64,000 nt of DNA from Loktanella sp. 5RATIMAR09 (GTDB lineage Bacteria; Pseudomonadota; Alphaproteobacteria; Rhodobacterales; Rhodobacteraceae): the NCBI RefSeq assembly GCF_001419985.1, contig NZ_LJAL01000005.1, positions 186,001-250,000 of the forward strand, written 5' to 3'. Under the pieces are notes generated by a model. That model saw nothing but the letters and a program-made list of their open reading frames with translations. It ran no database searches and was not told the DNA's origin. Of the stretch, positions 55,683 through 64,000 are shown piece by piece (position 1 is the first letter of the stretch; the number at the start of each line of letters is the position of its first letter). The position numbers and the translations under genes were made by a program.

Positions 55683-56561
55683 TTGACCGACACGAGCCCC
55701 AAAGCCCCTGCACAGTCCTCCGTCGCAAAGCCTGTTCCGCATGTCTATAACCGGCGGGCGCTGACCTATTCGGAAACCTTTGATCACCCCGTCCGGCGCA
55801 TGGTGATCAAGACGATTGAATGGCTTACGGGAAAAATCAAGATTATCCGGATGGTCCGCGCATTCGAAAAGCGTGGCAAGTTCGACGGTCAGGCATTCTG
55901 GCGTAATGCGTTGGATGTCATGGGGATTGATGTGACAACGCCGGATGAGCAGTTGGCGCGCATTCCCAAGACCGGGCCAGTCGTTGTCGTCGCAAACCAT
56001 CCGCATGGGCTGGTTGATGGCATGATCTTTGCCGAATTGATCGGGCGTGTGCGTAGCGACTACCGGATCCTGACACGCGCTTTTCTGACCGATATCGATG
56101 AAGGCGCTGGTAAGTTCCTGATCCCTGTCCCGTTTCCGCATGAAGAGGGCGCACAGGCGAAGATGGTTGAAATGCGCAAGCAAGCCATGGCGCATTTGAA
56201 TGCCGGTGGCGTTGTCGCCATTTTCCCCTCCGGCGTTGTCGCATCGTCGGACACGCTGTTTGGCCCCATGATCGAGAGGGAATGGAACCTCTTTACAGCC
56301 AAGATGATCCGGATGTCAGGCGCGCGTGTTGTACCGCTTTTCTTTCCGGGCGCGAATTCGCGCTGGTATCAAATGGCCAACCGTATATCGCCCACCCTGC
56401 GCCAGAGCCTGTTGATCTATGAAATCGTCAGGGCTTGCGGCAAACCGCAAAAGCCCGTGGTCGGCCATCCGTTTGACGCGGACGAAGTCAAAGAGCGTCT
56501 TCGTGACCAACGCGCCTGCATGGACTGGATGCGCGAACAAACATTGGGCCTGAAAGGCTAG
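55683..56561 (+). CDS. Lysophospholipid acyltransferase family protein
   Basis: 292 residues. PlsC-type acyltransferase: the His/Asp pair is in VVANHPHGLVDGMIF near 103, in the HX5D-type spacing, and VAIFPSGVVAS near 180 is the second box. Would acylate a lysolipid or ornithine-like lipid at the membrane. TTG start at 55683 is required because an ATG would remove the first boxes; GATAGGAC lies upstream. Its end overlaps the convergent dehydrogenase gene by four bases. Confidence 0.88.
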   Translation: MTDTSPKAPAQSSVAKPVPHVYNRRALTYSETFDHPVRRMVIKTIEWLTGKIKIIRMVRAFEKRGKFDGQAFWRNALDVMGIDVTTPDEQLARIPKTGPVVVVANHPHGLVDGMIFAELIGRVRSDYRILTRAFLTDIDEGAGKFLIPVPFPHEEGAQAKMVEMRKQAMAHLNAGGVVAIFPSGVVASSDTLFGPMIEREWNLFTAKMIRMSGARVVPLFFPGANSRWYQMANRISPTLRQSLLIYEIVRACGKPQKPVVGHPFDADEVKERLRDQRACMDWMREQTLGLKG

Positions 56562-57433
56562 CGCGTGGGGACAGGCGTGCCGCTGCGGTAGTCATAGAAC
56601 CCGCGCTCGGATTTGCGGCCCAGCCAGCCTGCTTCGACATATTTTGTCAGCAACGGGCAGGGGCGATACTTGGTATCGGCCAACCCGTCATGCAGCACGT
56701 TCATAATCGCCAGACAGGTATCCAGACCGATAAAATCGGCCAGTTCCAGCGGCCCCATCGGATGGTTCGCACCCAGCTTGAGCGAGGTATCAATGGATTG
56801 CACCGACCCCACGCCTTCGTAAAGCGTATAGATTGCTTCGTTGATCATGGGCATCAGGATACGGTTGACGATGAAGGCCGGAAAATCCTCTGCGGTGGCA
56901 GATGTCTTGCCCAAGCGTTCCACCACTGCGTGGCAGGCCTTGAACGTAGGTTCGTCGGTCGCGATGCCGCGGATCAGTTCAACCAGCTGCATGATCGGGA
57001 CAGGGTTCATAAAATGAAACCCCATGAATTTTTCGGGGCGGTCCGTGCGCGATGCCAGCCGCGTGATCGAAATTGACGAGGTGTTCGACGTCAGGATCGT
57101 GTCCGGTTTGAGGTGCGGTACAAGATCTTCGAAAATGGCGGTCTTGATCGTCTCGCGCTCGGTCGCGGCTTCGATAATCAGGTCGGTCTTGCCCAGATCG
57201 GTCAGGGTCGGCGTGGTTGCAATCCGCTTCATCGCGTCAGTCTTTTGCGCCTGGGTAATCAGATCCTTGCTGACCTGGCGATCCAGATTGCGCTCGATCA
57301 ACGCGACGGCGGCTTGCAACGCGTCCTCGCTGATATCGGTCATCAGCACTTCATATTCCGCAAGGGCAAAAACATGGGCAATGCCGTTGCCCATCTGACC
57401 TGCGCCAACGATGCCTACCTTTTCAATTGTCAT
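56558..57433 (-). CDS. 3-hydroxybutyryl-CoA dehydrogenase
   Basis: 291 residues, the usual length. NAD-binding VGIVGAGQMGNGIAHVFA at the N terminus, GFHFMNPVPIMQLVELI holding the catalytic His, and the C-terminal LGANHPMGPLELADFIGLDT. Interconverts acetoacetyl-CoA and 3-hydroxybutyryl-CoA for PHB turnover or the ethylmalonyl-CoA pathway. ATG 57433 has GAAGGA six bases upstream, so the longer open frame is rejected. Confidence 0.95.
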   Translation of the reverse strand: MTIEKVGIVGAGQMGNGIAHVFALAEYEVLMTDISEDALQAAVALIERNLDRQVSKDLITQAQKTDAMKRIATTPTLTDLGKTDLIIEAATERETIKTAIFEDLVPHLKPDTILTSNTSSISITRLASRTDRPEKFMGFHFMNPVPIMQLVELIRGIATDEPTFKACHAVVERLGKTSATAEDFPAFIVNRILMPMINEAIYTLYEGVGSVQSIDTSLKLGANHPMGPLELADFIGLDTCLAIMNVLHDGLADTKYRPCPLLTKYVEAGWLGRKSERGFYDYRSGTPVPTR

Positions 57434-57592
57434 GATCATTCCTTCAACGGTTGGCCGCACCATAGGCCTCTGGGGGGGGCACCTTCAAGTCGGGCGTGTA
57501 GGTAAAAGTCGTATCAAATGCCGTCATTAGCAAATTCGCAAATGAATTGGGCGAATCTGTCGCTCGGGTGATGACTATAAGGGGTGGTAGCC

Positions 57593-58438
57593 ATGCGACA
57601 CGAGACGATTGAAACAGGCGAACTTTCGTATTCGCCGTGCCGTTACGGAAATTCACGGATGTTATTTCGCGGGCCGCGCAAACGGCTTGATCTGCCGTAT
57701 CTTGCGTTTATCGGCGGGACCGAAACCTATGGCAAGTTCATTGAAAAGCCGTTTCCAACCCTTGTTGAAAAGGCGATGCGCCAGACCTGTGTAAACTTTG
57801 GGTGCGTCAACGGCGGGATTGATGCCTTTGTCAACGATCCGACTGTCATGGATATCTGCGCTGAGGCTGATTTGACCGTCGTGCAGGTGATGGGGGCAAA
57901 TTACCTGTCAAACCGGTTCTATTCGGTCCATCCACGGCGTAACGACCGGTTCCTGCGCGCCTCGACCGTGTTGCAGGCGATTTATCAAGAGATCGATTTT
58001 TCGGAGTTTTCCTTCACAAGGCATATGTTGGGTGCGCTGCATGCCACATCTCTGGAACGTTTTGAAACCGTCGTGATTGAGTTGCGCGCGGCGTGGCTGG
58101 CGCGGATGCGCAATATGCTGGGCCAGATCGGGCGCCGGACCATCCTGCTGTGGTTTTCCGAAGATGCGATGTCGAATGAGCATTGGGCCGACCGTCCGGG
58201 TCAGTTGCAGGTCGATCCGCTGTTTATCACGGCGTCGATGATTGATGAGCTGCGACCGTTGGTCAAAGACGTTGTTGTCGTGAATCCGACACAGCGTGCA
58301 CTGTCGCAGGGATCGCGCGGTATGTACTTTCCAACGACCCAGACCAAAGCTGCTTCTGAAATGCTGGGGGTGGATTGCCATGTCGAGGCTGGCGCAGCCT
58401 TGATTCAATCCATCAGAAACCAGCTCTACGCCATATAA
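57593..58438 (+). CDS. DUF6473-like hypothetical protein
   Basis: 281 residues, soluble. N-terminal CRYGNSRMLFRGPRK, then FIGGTETYGKFIEKPFP and NFGCVNGGIDAFV look like a SGNH-type or GDSL-like hydrolase fold with GxNxG-style glycine pattern. I believe it belongs to DUF6473, a family abundant in Rhodobacteraceae, from memory. Single gene with own terminator. Possibly linked to polysaccharide or capsule modification, but function unknown. Confidence 0.8.
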   Translation: MRHETIETGELSYSPCRYGNSRMLFRGPRKRLDLPYLAFIGGTETYGKFIEKPFPTLVEKAMRQTCVNFGCVNGGIDAFVNDPTVMDICAEADLTVVQVMGANYLSNRFYSVHPRRNDRFLRASTVLQAIYQEIDFSEFSFTRHMLGALHATSLERFETVVIELRAAWLARMRNMLGQIGRRTILLWFSEDAMSNEHWADRPGQLQVDPLFITASMIDELRPLVKDVVVVNPTQRALSQGSRGMYFPTTQTKAASEMLGVDCHVEAGAALIQSIRNQLYAI

Positions 58439-58472
58439 AAAAGGCCCCAGCGTGGCTGGGGCCCTTTCTTTT
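58439..58472. terminator. Terminator between DUF6473-like gene and etfA
   Basis: GGCCCCAGC (58443-58451), GTG, GCTGGGGCC (58455-58463) forms a perfect 9-bp stem, preceded by six A (58437-58442) and followed by TTTCTTTT (58465-58472). Works in both directions for the convergent genes. Confidence 0.9.
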
Positions 58473-58488
58473 CAAATGTGTCAGCCGT

Positions 58489-59415
58489 TTAGAGCTTGCC
58501 GGTCAGTTCCGGCACAGCATCAAAGAGGTCTGCCACCAAGCCAAAGTCGGCTACCTGAAAAATCGGTGCTTCCTCATCCTTGTTGATCGCCACGATGATC
58601 TTGCTGTCTTTCATGCCTGCAAGGTGCTGGATCGCACCCGAGATGCCAACGGCCACATAGAGTTCAGGCGCGACGACCTTGCCGGTCTGACCGACCTGCC
58701 AGTCATTTGGCGCATAGCCACTATCCACCGCAGCGCGGGACGCGCCGACAGCAGCGTTCAGCTTATCGGCCAGCTTTTCGATCAGCGCAAAGTCCTCTTC
58801 CGACCCGACACCACGACCACCGGAGACAACGACACCCGCAGATGTGAGTTCGGGGCGATCAGAAGCTGCGACTTTGTCTTCGACCCATTCGGACAGGCCC
58901 GGATCGCCTGCGGCACCGATGCTTTCGACCGAAGCAGAACCGCCCATCGCCGCGGCATCAAAGCCGGCAGTCCGGATGGTCATTACCTTGATCGCGTCAG
59001 AAGATTTGACAGTCTGGATCGCGTTGCCCGCATAGATCGGACGTTCGAACGTGTCTGCGTCAACCACGGCTGTCACTTCAGAGATGATCATCGCGTCCAG
59101 GAGTGCTGCCACCCGTGGCATAACGTTTTTTGCATCCGTAGTGCCGGGGGCGGCGATATGCGTGTAATCGCCTGCAAGTGAAACAATCAAAGCGGCGGTA
59201 GGCTCGGCCAGACGGTGACCAAGCGCCGGATCTTCAGCGCAGAGCACTTTGGAGACGCCGTCAATCTTTGCCGCCTCGTCAGCAGCCGCTTGCGCAGACG
59301 CACCCGCGCAAAGCACGGTGACATCGCCCAACGACTTGACCGCAGCGACGGCCTTTGCTGTTGCATCAACGGCCAATGCGCCGTCAGTCACTTCACCAAT
59401 CAGAAGAACAGCCAT
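58489..59415 (-). CDS. etfA: Electron transfer flavoprotein alpha subunit
   Basis: 308 residues. N-terminal [16 protein letters not shown]-terminal FAD-binding region [14 protein letters not shown] and [25 protein letters not shown]. With EtfB it carries electrons from acyl-CoA dehydrogenases (including Mcd and the dehydrogenase at 20226) to ETF-ubiquinone oxidoreductase. ATG overlaps etfB stop by one base. Confidence 0.97.
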   Translation of the reverse strand: MAVLLIGEVTDGALAVDATAKAVAAVKSLGDVTVLCAGASAQAAADEAAKIDGVSKVLCAEDPALGHRLAEPTAALIVSLAGDYTHIAAPGTTDAKNVMPRVAALLDAMIISEVTAVVDADTFERPIYAGNAIQTVKSSDAIKVMTIRTAGFDAAAMGGSASVESIGAAGDPGLSEWVEDKVAASDRPELTSAGVVVSGGRGVGSEEDFALIEKLADKLNAAVGASRAAVDSGYAPNDWQVGQTGKVVAPELYVAVGISGAIQHLAGMKDSKIIVAINKDEEAPIFQVADFGLVADLFDAVPELTGKL

Positions 59416-60173
59416 TATACAGCCCCCGCTTCTTTGAGTTTCTCGACAAGTTCATCAACCGAACCCACAATGATACCGGCCTTGCGGGCCGCTGGTTCTG
59501 TGGTGTTCACAATGCTGAGGCGCGGCGCGACATCAACGCCGTAATCGGCAGGTGTCTTTTCATCCAAAGGCTTTTTCTTGGCCTTCATGATGTTGGGGAG
59601 CGATGCATACCGCGGCTCATTCAGGCGCAGGTCAACGGTTACGATTGCAGGCATTTTCACCTTAATCGTCTGCAGACCGCCGTCTACTTCGCGGGTCACA
59701 GTGGCGCTATCGCCATCCACATCGACCTCGGAGGCGAAGGTCGCCTGCGACCAGCCCAGCAAGGCCGACAACATCTGGCCAGTGGCATTCATGTCGTTGT
59801 CGATTGCTTGTTTACCGCACAGTACCAGAACCGGCTCTTCTTCCTTGACGATCGCGGCAAGAATTTTCGCAACAGCGAGCGGTTCAATGTCGGTGTGCAC
59901 ATCGTCTGCTGCAACAACAAGGATTGCACGGTCGGCACCCATCGCAAGCGCGGTGCGCAAAGTTTCCTGACTTTGCTTGACGCCAATCGAAACGGCAACG
60001 ATTTCTTCAACCTTGCCTGCTTCGCGCAGGCGGATCGCTTCTTCGACAGCGATTTCGTCGAACGGGTTCATCGACATTTTGACGTTGGCGAGATCGACAC
60101 CGGAGCCGTCCGCTTTGACACGAACCTTCACGTTGTAGTCGATCACGCGTTTGACGGGTACGAGGACCTTCAT
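59415..60173 (-). CDS. etfB: Electron transfer flavoprotein beta subunit
   Basis: 252 residues. [54 protein letters not shown] (AMP/FAD-related loop) and [12 protein letters not shown] at the C terminus are standard. First gene of the etfBA pair; the 206-base gap upstream shows no clear promoter element besides a short ATCGG-GT-CCGAT palindrome at 60343-60354. Confidence 0.97.
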   Translation of the reverse strand: MKVLVPVKRVIDYNVKVRVKADGSGVDLANVKMSMNPFDEIAVEEAIRLREAGKVEEIVAVSIGVKQSQETLRTALAMGADRAILVVAADDVHTDIEPLAVAKILAAIVKEEEPVLVLCGKQAIDNDMNATGQMLSALLGWSQATFASEVDVDGDSATVTREVDGGLQTIKVKMPAIVTVDLRLNEPRYASLPNIMKAKKKPLDEKTPADYGVDVAPRLSIVNTTEPAARKAGIIVGSVDELVEKLKEAGAV

Positions 60174-60379
60174 ATGCGTTTCTCTCCCAAGAATCTGAAA
60201 ATTACACTTCTCGCACCGTTGTTAGCCTGCGCTGCCGCGCGAAAACAGTACAAAATCGACGCGGAGGATGTCACCGACGCCACGTTCTTGACGCGAACGT
60301 AAGGTCAAACCCTCGGATCGGGGTCTGGCATGCACTTGTCAGATCGGGTCCGATTGCGCCTTTTCCGCCGAAAAATCGC

Positions 60380-60955
60380 CTAGTCGCGGTTGGCGCCGGG
60401 GACCCAAAGCACATCGTCGTTGCCGTTATTATTGGCTATGCGAGAAGCTTGGAAAAACCAGTCAGACAAACGGTTCAGATATTTGACCGCAGCGGGATTG
60501 ACCGACTCAAACGTCGCCAATTCAACGGTCAAACGCTCTGCGCGGCGTGAAACAGTACGGCAAAGATGCAGATGCGCGGCCAGCGCAGATCCGCCCGGCA
60601 GAATGAAACTGCGCAACGGTTCAACCTCTTTGGTCATTGTATCAATCTGGCTTTCCAGACGCGCAACTTGCGCATCGGTCATGCGCAGCACGGGGTATTC
60701 TGCTTCGCCGTCTTTTTCCATATCGGGGCGGCAAAGGTCCGCGCCAAGATCAAACAGATCATTCTGGATCATGGCAAGCTGGGCATCCATCTCGCCAGTG
60801 GCATGCAGGCGCGCCAATCCGACGGTTGCATTCGTTTCATCGACTGTGCCGTATGATGTCACCCGCATCGAATGTTTCGCAACGCGGCTGCCGTTACCAA
60901 GGGCCGTTTCCCCGGAGTCGCCGGTTTTTGTGTAAATCTTGTTGAGAACGACCAT
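60380..60955 (-). CDS. Cob(I)alamin adenosyltransferase, PduO type
   Basis: 191 residues. N-terminal KIYTKTGDSGETALGNG, middle YGTVDETNATVGLARLHA, and C-terminal VKYLNRLSDWFFQASR are PduO/CobO2 signatures. Makes adenosylcobalamin, cofactor of methylmalonyl- and ethylmalonyl-CoA mutases. Overlap-free but only four bases after the small membrane gene upstream. Location next to etfBA suits acyl-CoA metabolism. Confidence 0.96.
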   Translation of the reverse strand: MVVLNKIYTKTGDSGETALGNGSRVAKHSMRVTSYGTVDETNATVGLARLHATGEMDAQLAMIQNDLFDLGADLCRPDMEKDGEAEYPVLRMTDAQVARLESQIDTMTKEVEPLRSFILPGGSALAAHLHLCRTVSRRAERLTVELATFESVNPAAVKYLNRLSDWFFQASRIANNNGNDDVLWVPGANRD

Positions 60956-60958
60956 CGG

Positions 60959-61165
60959 TTAGTTTCCTCCACCGCGCAAATAGACAAAAATCAGGATCAT
61001 GATGACCGCAAGGAATTGTGCACCAATGCGCCAGCGCATGATCTTGTTTGCGTGCTTGCGGTTATACTCACCGCCCTTGCCAAAGCTGCCGATACCCCAC
61101 ATCAAAATGCCAAGTACGAACAGCACCGACACAGACATTGCCCAAAAAAGCGGGTCATTGGCCAT
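60959..61165 (-). CDS. Twin transmembrane helix small protein
   Basis: 68 residues with two hydrophobic helices (about 7-25 and 48-63) and a basic loop (GKGGEYNRKHANKIMRWR). Resembles HIG1-like twin-helix proteins common in alphaproteobacteria, where some assist cytochrome oxidase. Co-directional with and just upstream of the adenosyltransferase gene. Confidence 0.88.
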   Translation of the reverse strand: MANDPLFWAMSVSVLFVLGILMWGIGSFGKGGEYNRKHANKIMRWRIGAQFLAVIMILIFVYLRGGGN

Positions 61166-61224
61166 TGGTTCGATCCTTCGTTAATTCCTCTCGCATGTAG
61201 CAGGGCGCGCCGGAAAGAAAACCC

Positions 61225-62052
61225 TCAGCCGCGCAAAATGACCGCATCGAGAAGCCGCGTCGGCAGCACGCGCCGCAAAAAACCCATCAGATATGTGGGT
61301 GTCGTGACATAGTAGCGCGGCTTGGGGCGCGCAGATGTCAGGGCGTGCAGGATTTTTCTGGTCACCGCCGAGGGGGGCAACTCGAAGCGGTCCGGCCCGT
61401 TGTCGTCATAGAGCCGTGATCGTAGCTGCGCATATTGGCCGGCCCGCGCCGATCCTTCCCAGTCAATCCATTTCTCGAAGTGCGGGATCGCATTTTCGCG
61501 GATTTTGGCAGTGATGGGGCCCGGTTCGATCAGGATGACCTTGATCGGTGTATCGCTCATTTCGATGCGCAACACATCTGTCAGGCCCTCAAGCGCGTGT
61601 TTGGTCGCCACATAGGCCCCCCGCCAGCGCAGTGCGACAAACCCCAAAACGGATGAGCAGTTGATAATCCGCCCATGCCCCTGGGCGCGCATCACGGGAA
61701 TGACCAGCCGTGTGAGTTCATGCCAGCCAAAGACGTTGGTTTCAAAAATCTCGCGCAGCGCGCCGACCGGTAAATCCTCGACGGCACCAGGGCAGGCGTA
61801 AGCGCCATTATTGTAGAGCGCGTCCAGCGTGCCGCCGGTTGCCTCGAGTGTTTCGGCAAGGCCGGTGACGATGCTGTTGGCGTCGGCGTAGTCAATGCGC
61901 GGGCTCTCGAACCCTTCACTGCGCATCCGCTCGCAGTCTTCGTGCTTGCGACAACTGGCAAAGACCCGCCAGCCCGCGTTGCGCAGACCGTATGCGACGT
62001 CGTAACCGATGCCCGAGGAGCACCCGGTGATCAAAATGGATTTCTGTGTCAT
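61225..62052 (-). CDS. SDR family oxidoreductase
   Basis: 275 residues. Cofactor motif TGCSSGIG at the N terminus, NNGAY near 90, catalytic Ser in NCSSVLGF and YVATK with catalytic Tyr and Lys. C terminus has a PRYYVTTPTYLMGFLRRVLP hydrophobic segment, which suggests membrane association as in retinol-type SDRs. Start ATG 62052; the open frame to 62451 overlaps parC. Substrate unknown. Confidence 0.9.
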   Translation of the reverse strand: MTQKSILITGCSSGIGYDVAYGLRNAGWRVFASCRKHEDCERMRSEGFESPRIDYADANSIVTGLAETLEATGGTLDALYNNGAYACPGAVEDLPVGALREIFETNVFGWHELTRLVIPVMRAQGHGRIINCSSVLGFVALRWRGAYVATKHALEGLTDVLRIEMSDTPIKVILIEPGPITAKIRENAIPHFEKWIDWEGSARAGQYAQLRSRLYDDNGPDRFELPPSAVTRKILHALTSARPKPRYYVTTPTYLMGFLRRVLPTRLLDAVILRG

Positions 62053-62196
62053 GCGCTGTCTTTGCACCGCGCGATGCAGGCTGACAAGTGGCCCTGCGCT
62101 GTGATGGCGATTGCACGCCTGTTGTAAATCGAGATTGCGCCGCGACGTGCCTATTCGCCGCTTTACGCCAGAATCGAGGGCCGCTAAACCAGTCGC

Positions 62197-64000
62197 ATGA
62201 ATGATGACATCGATACAGGCCTTGGGCCCAACGACGTGACCGAAAGCCTGCGCCGCGCCATTGGTGATCGGTATCTGACCTATGCGCTGTCCACGATCAT
62301 GCACCGTGCCTTGCCTGATGCGCGTGATGGTCTCAAACCGGTGCACCGCCGGATTCTTTATGCGATGTCGCGCTTGCGCTTGTCGCCCACGGGCGGGTTT
62401 CTGAAATCGGCCAAGATCAGCGGCGACACGATGGGTGATTTCCACCCGCATGGCGATGCCGCGATCTATGATGCGATGGCGCGTTTGGCGCAGGATTTCA
62501 ACGTCCGTTATCCGCTTGTCGATGGTCAGGGCAACTTTGGCAACATTGATGGCGATAACCCTGCCGCTTCACGTTATACAGAGGCGCGGATGACCGCCGC
62601 AGCCGAGGCGTTACTGGAAGGTTTGTCCGAGGACAGCGTTGATTTCCGTGACAACTATGATGGCCGCCTGACCGAGCCTTCCGTCTTGCCGGCTACATTC
62701 CCGAACCTTCTTGCCAATGGATCAAGCGGGATTGCTGTGGGGATGGCGACGAATATTCCGCCCCATAACCTGCATGAACTGGTGGATGCCTGCCTGCATC
62801 TGATCAAAACACCCGATGCCCGCGATGATACGCTTTTGAACTATATTCCCGGTCCGGATTTCCCGACCGGTGGTGTGATTGTCGAACCCCAAGAAAACAT
62901 CGCCGAGGCCTACCGCACCGGGCGCGGTTCTTTCCGGTTGCGCGCCAAATGGGAGGTCGAGGATCTGGGCCGTGGGCAATGGCAGGTTGTCGTGACCGAA
63001 ATCCCCTATCAGGTGCCGAAATCGAAGCTGATCGAAAAGCTGGCCGAAGTCATCCAGCTCAAGAAGGTGCCGCTTCTGGCCGATGTGCGTGATGAAAGTG
63101 CCGAAGATATCCGCGTGGTGCTTGAACCGCGCGCCAAGACCGTCGACCCCGAGGTCATGATGGGTATGCTGTTCCGCAATTCCGATCTGGAAACGCGTTT
63201 CAGCCTGAACATGAACGTGCTGATCGACGGGCTGACACCCAAGGTTTGTTCGCTCAAGGAAGTGCTGCGCGCGTTTCTGGATCACCGCCGCGATGTCCTG
63301 ATCCGCCGTAGTAAGTACCGTCTGGAAAAGATCGACCATCGGCTTGAGGTGCTTGAAGGCTTTATCATTGCCTTCCTCAATCTGGACCGCGTGATCGACA
63401 TCATTCGCTACGATGACGATCCGAAAAAGGCGCTGATGATCGAGGACTGGGCGCAGGACCATGCCCGCGCCACCTCCGAGGCGGACTACCGCTCGCCTAT
63501 TGTGCCGGGTGCCGATCCGGAGATTTCGCTCACTGAAGTTCAGGCCGAAGCGATCCTGAACATGCGCTTGCGTAGTTTGCGACGCCTTGAAGAGTTGGAA
63601 CTGATTGCGGAGCGTGATGCCCTGACGGAAGAGCGCGCGGGTATTGAGGATTTGCTGGAAAGCGATGATCTGCAATGGGCGCGGATTGCGGAACAACTGC
63701 GCGAGACCCGCAAGATCTTTGGCCGCGAGAGCGAAGGCGGCGCGCGGCGTACGCAGTTTGCCGAAGCGGCCGAAGTTGTCGAAGTGCCGCTTGAGGCGAT
63801 GATCGAGCGCGAGCCGATCACGGTTGTTTGCTCTGAGATGGGCTGGGTCCGCGCCATGACCGGCCATATTGATCTGACCCGCGAGTTGAAATTCAAAGAC
63901 GGCGATGGGCCGCGCTTTATTTTCCATGCCGAAACCACCGATAAATTGCTGGTCTTTGGCGCAAATGGTCGTTTCTACACGGTCGGTGCCGCCAACCTGC
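62197..64000 (+). CDS. parC: DNA topoisomerase IV subunit A (5-prime part)
   Basis: First 601 codons of ParC, cut by the right edge. ATP-independent cleavage subunit: [17 protein letters not shown], quinolone region [14 protein letters not shown], catalytic tyrosine Y127 in [32 protein letters not shown] and the start of the C-terminal beta-pinwheel (about 490 on). ATG 62197 is the first codon, with GAGGGCC upstream. ParC rather than GyrA because the GyrA-box region has not appeared and length/wording ([18 protein letters not shown]) match ParC. The residue at the QRDR first position is Ala (A88). Confidence 0.95.
   Translation, partial: MNDDIDTGLGPNDVTESLRRAIGDRYLTYALSTIMHRALPDARDGLKPVHRRILYAMSRLRLSPTGGFLKSAKISGDTMGDFHPHGDAAIYDAMARLAQDFNVRYPLVDGQGNFGNIDGDNPAASRYTEARMTAAAEALLEGLSEDSVDFRDNYDGRLTEPSVLPATFPNLLANGSSGIAVGMATNIPPHNLHELVDACLHLIKTPDARDDTLLNYIPGPDFPTGGVIVEPQENIAEAYRTGRGSFRLRAKWEVEDLGRGQWQVVVTEIPYQVPKSKLIEKLAEVIQLKKVPLLADVRDESAEDIRVVLEPRAKTVDPEVMMGMLFRNSDLETRFSLNMNVLIDGLTPKVCSLKEVLRAFLDHRRDVLIRRSKYRLEKIDHRLEVLEGFIIAFLNLDRVIDIIRYDDDPKKALMIEDWAQDHARATSEADYRSPIVPGADPEISLTEVQAEAILNMRLRSLRRLEELELIAERDALTEERAGIEDLLESDDLQWARIAEQLRETRKIFGRESEGGARRTQFAEAAEVVEVPLEAMIEREPITVVCSEMGWVRAMTGHIDLTRELKFKDGDGPRFIFHAETTDKLLVFGANGRFYTVGAANL

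Noticed and set aside
59355-60302. 315-codon plus-strand frame
   Set aside because: Covers etfB on the other strand and has no recognisable domain.
62722-63927. 401-codon minus-strand frame
   Set aside because: Antisense to parC and full of His/Gln/Asn/Arg runs; no known domain.

Overview
The window is ordinary chromosome of a marine alphaproteobacterium of the Rhodobacterales (Roseobacter group). The assignment rests on gene content and order: a complete beta-hydroxyaspartate cycle operon with its IclR regulator, a methylsuccinyl-CoA dehydrogenase of the ethylmalonyl-CoA pathway, the ChvI-ChvG-HprK-RapZ-EIIA-HPr string facing pckA, the rpoZ-rsh-pdxJ-acpS-lepB-rnc-era-recO string, and many GTG/TTG starts. 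No rRNA, tRNA, CRISPR array, insertion sequence or prophage was found. Genes are packed tightly, often with 1-4 base stop/start overlaps.

Layout. 1-6000: a rightward cluster of poorly characterised genes around an AAA+ ATPase with three small membrane proteins; it enters from the left edge. 6079-10377: leftward deoxyribose-phosphate aldolase, a two-domain aldehyde dehydrogenase and an AraC regulator. 10590-14394: rpe, then a DUF4173-type membrane protein fused by overlap to a two-component system. 14414-19791: bhcDCBA leftward and bhcR rightward with a clear palindrome between them. 20226-24194: acyl-CoA dehydrogenase, NDP-forming acyl-CoA ligase and a CaiD-like hydratase (probably carnitine or a related CoA-activated acid). 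24317-27113: ferric iron binding protein and permease, convergent and without an ATPase gene. 27307-30941: DsbA-like protein, copper ATPase and CueR-type regulator with a textbook MerR promoter.

31000-36829: rpsU, COQ9-like, quinone reductase, the ispH-DUF3429-methyltransferase-rnhA operon, a NYN-domain protein and folK. 36930-45565: housekeeping string from rpoZ to recO. 45562-49251: reductase, mcd and a TauE/SafE permease. 49291-56561: pckA facing chvI-chvG-hprK-rapZ-EIIA-HPr, then an acyltransferase. 56558-64000: 3-hydroxybutyryl-CoA dehydrogenase, a DUF6473-like protein, etfBA, a PduO-type cobalamin adenosyltransferase, a twin-helix membrane protein, an SDR and the start of parC.

How it fits together: the bhc operon turns glyoxylate (from glycolate) into oxaloacetate; pckA can carry oxaloacetate to PEP; Mcd, HbdA-type dehydrogenase, ETF and cobalamin adenosyltransferase serve C2/acyl-CoA assimilation (ETF takes electrons from the acyl-CoA dehydrogenases; adenosylcobalamin is needed by the mutases). 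The part least explained by known biology is the AAA+ cluster at 1-6000. Several intergenic palindromes that look like operators or RNA structures are listed with exact positions.
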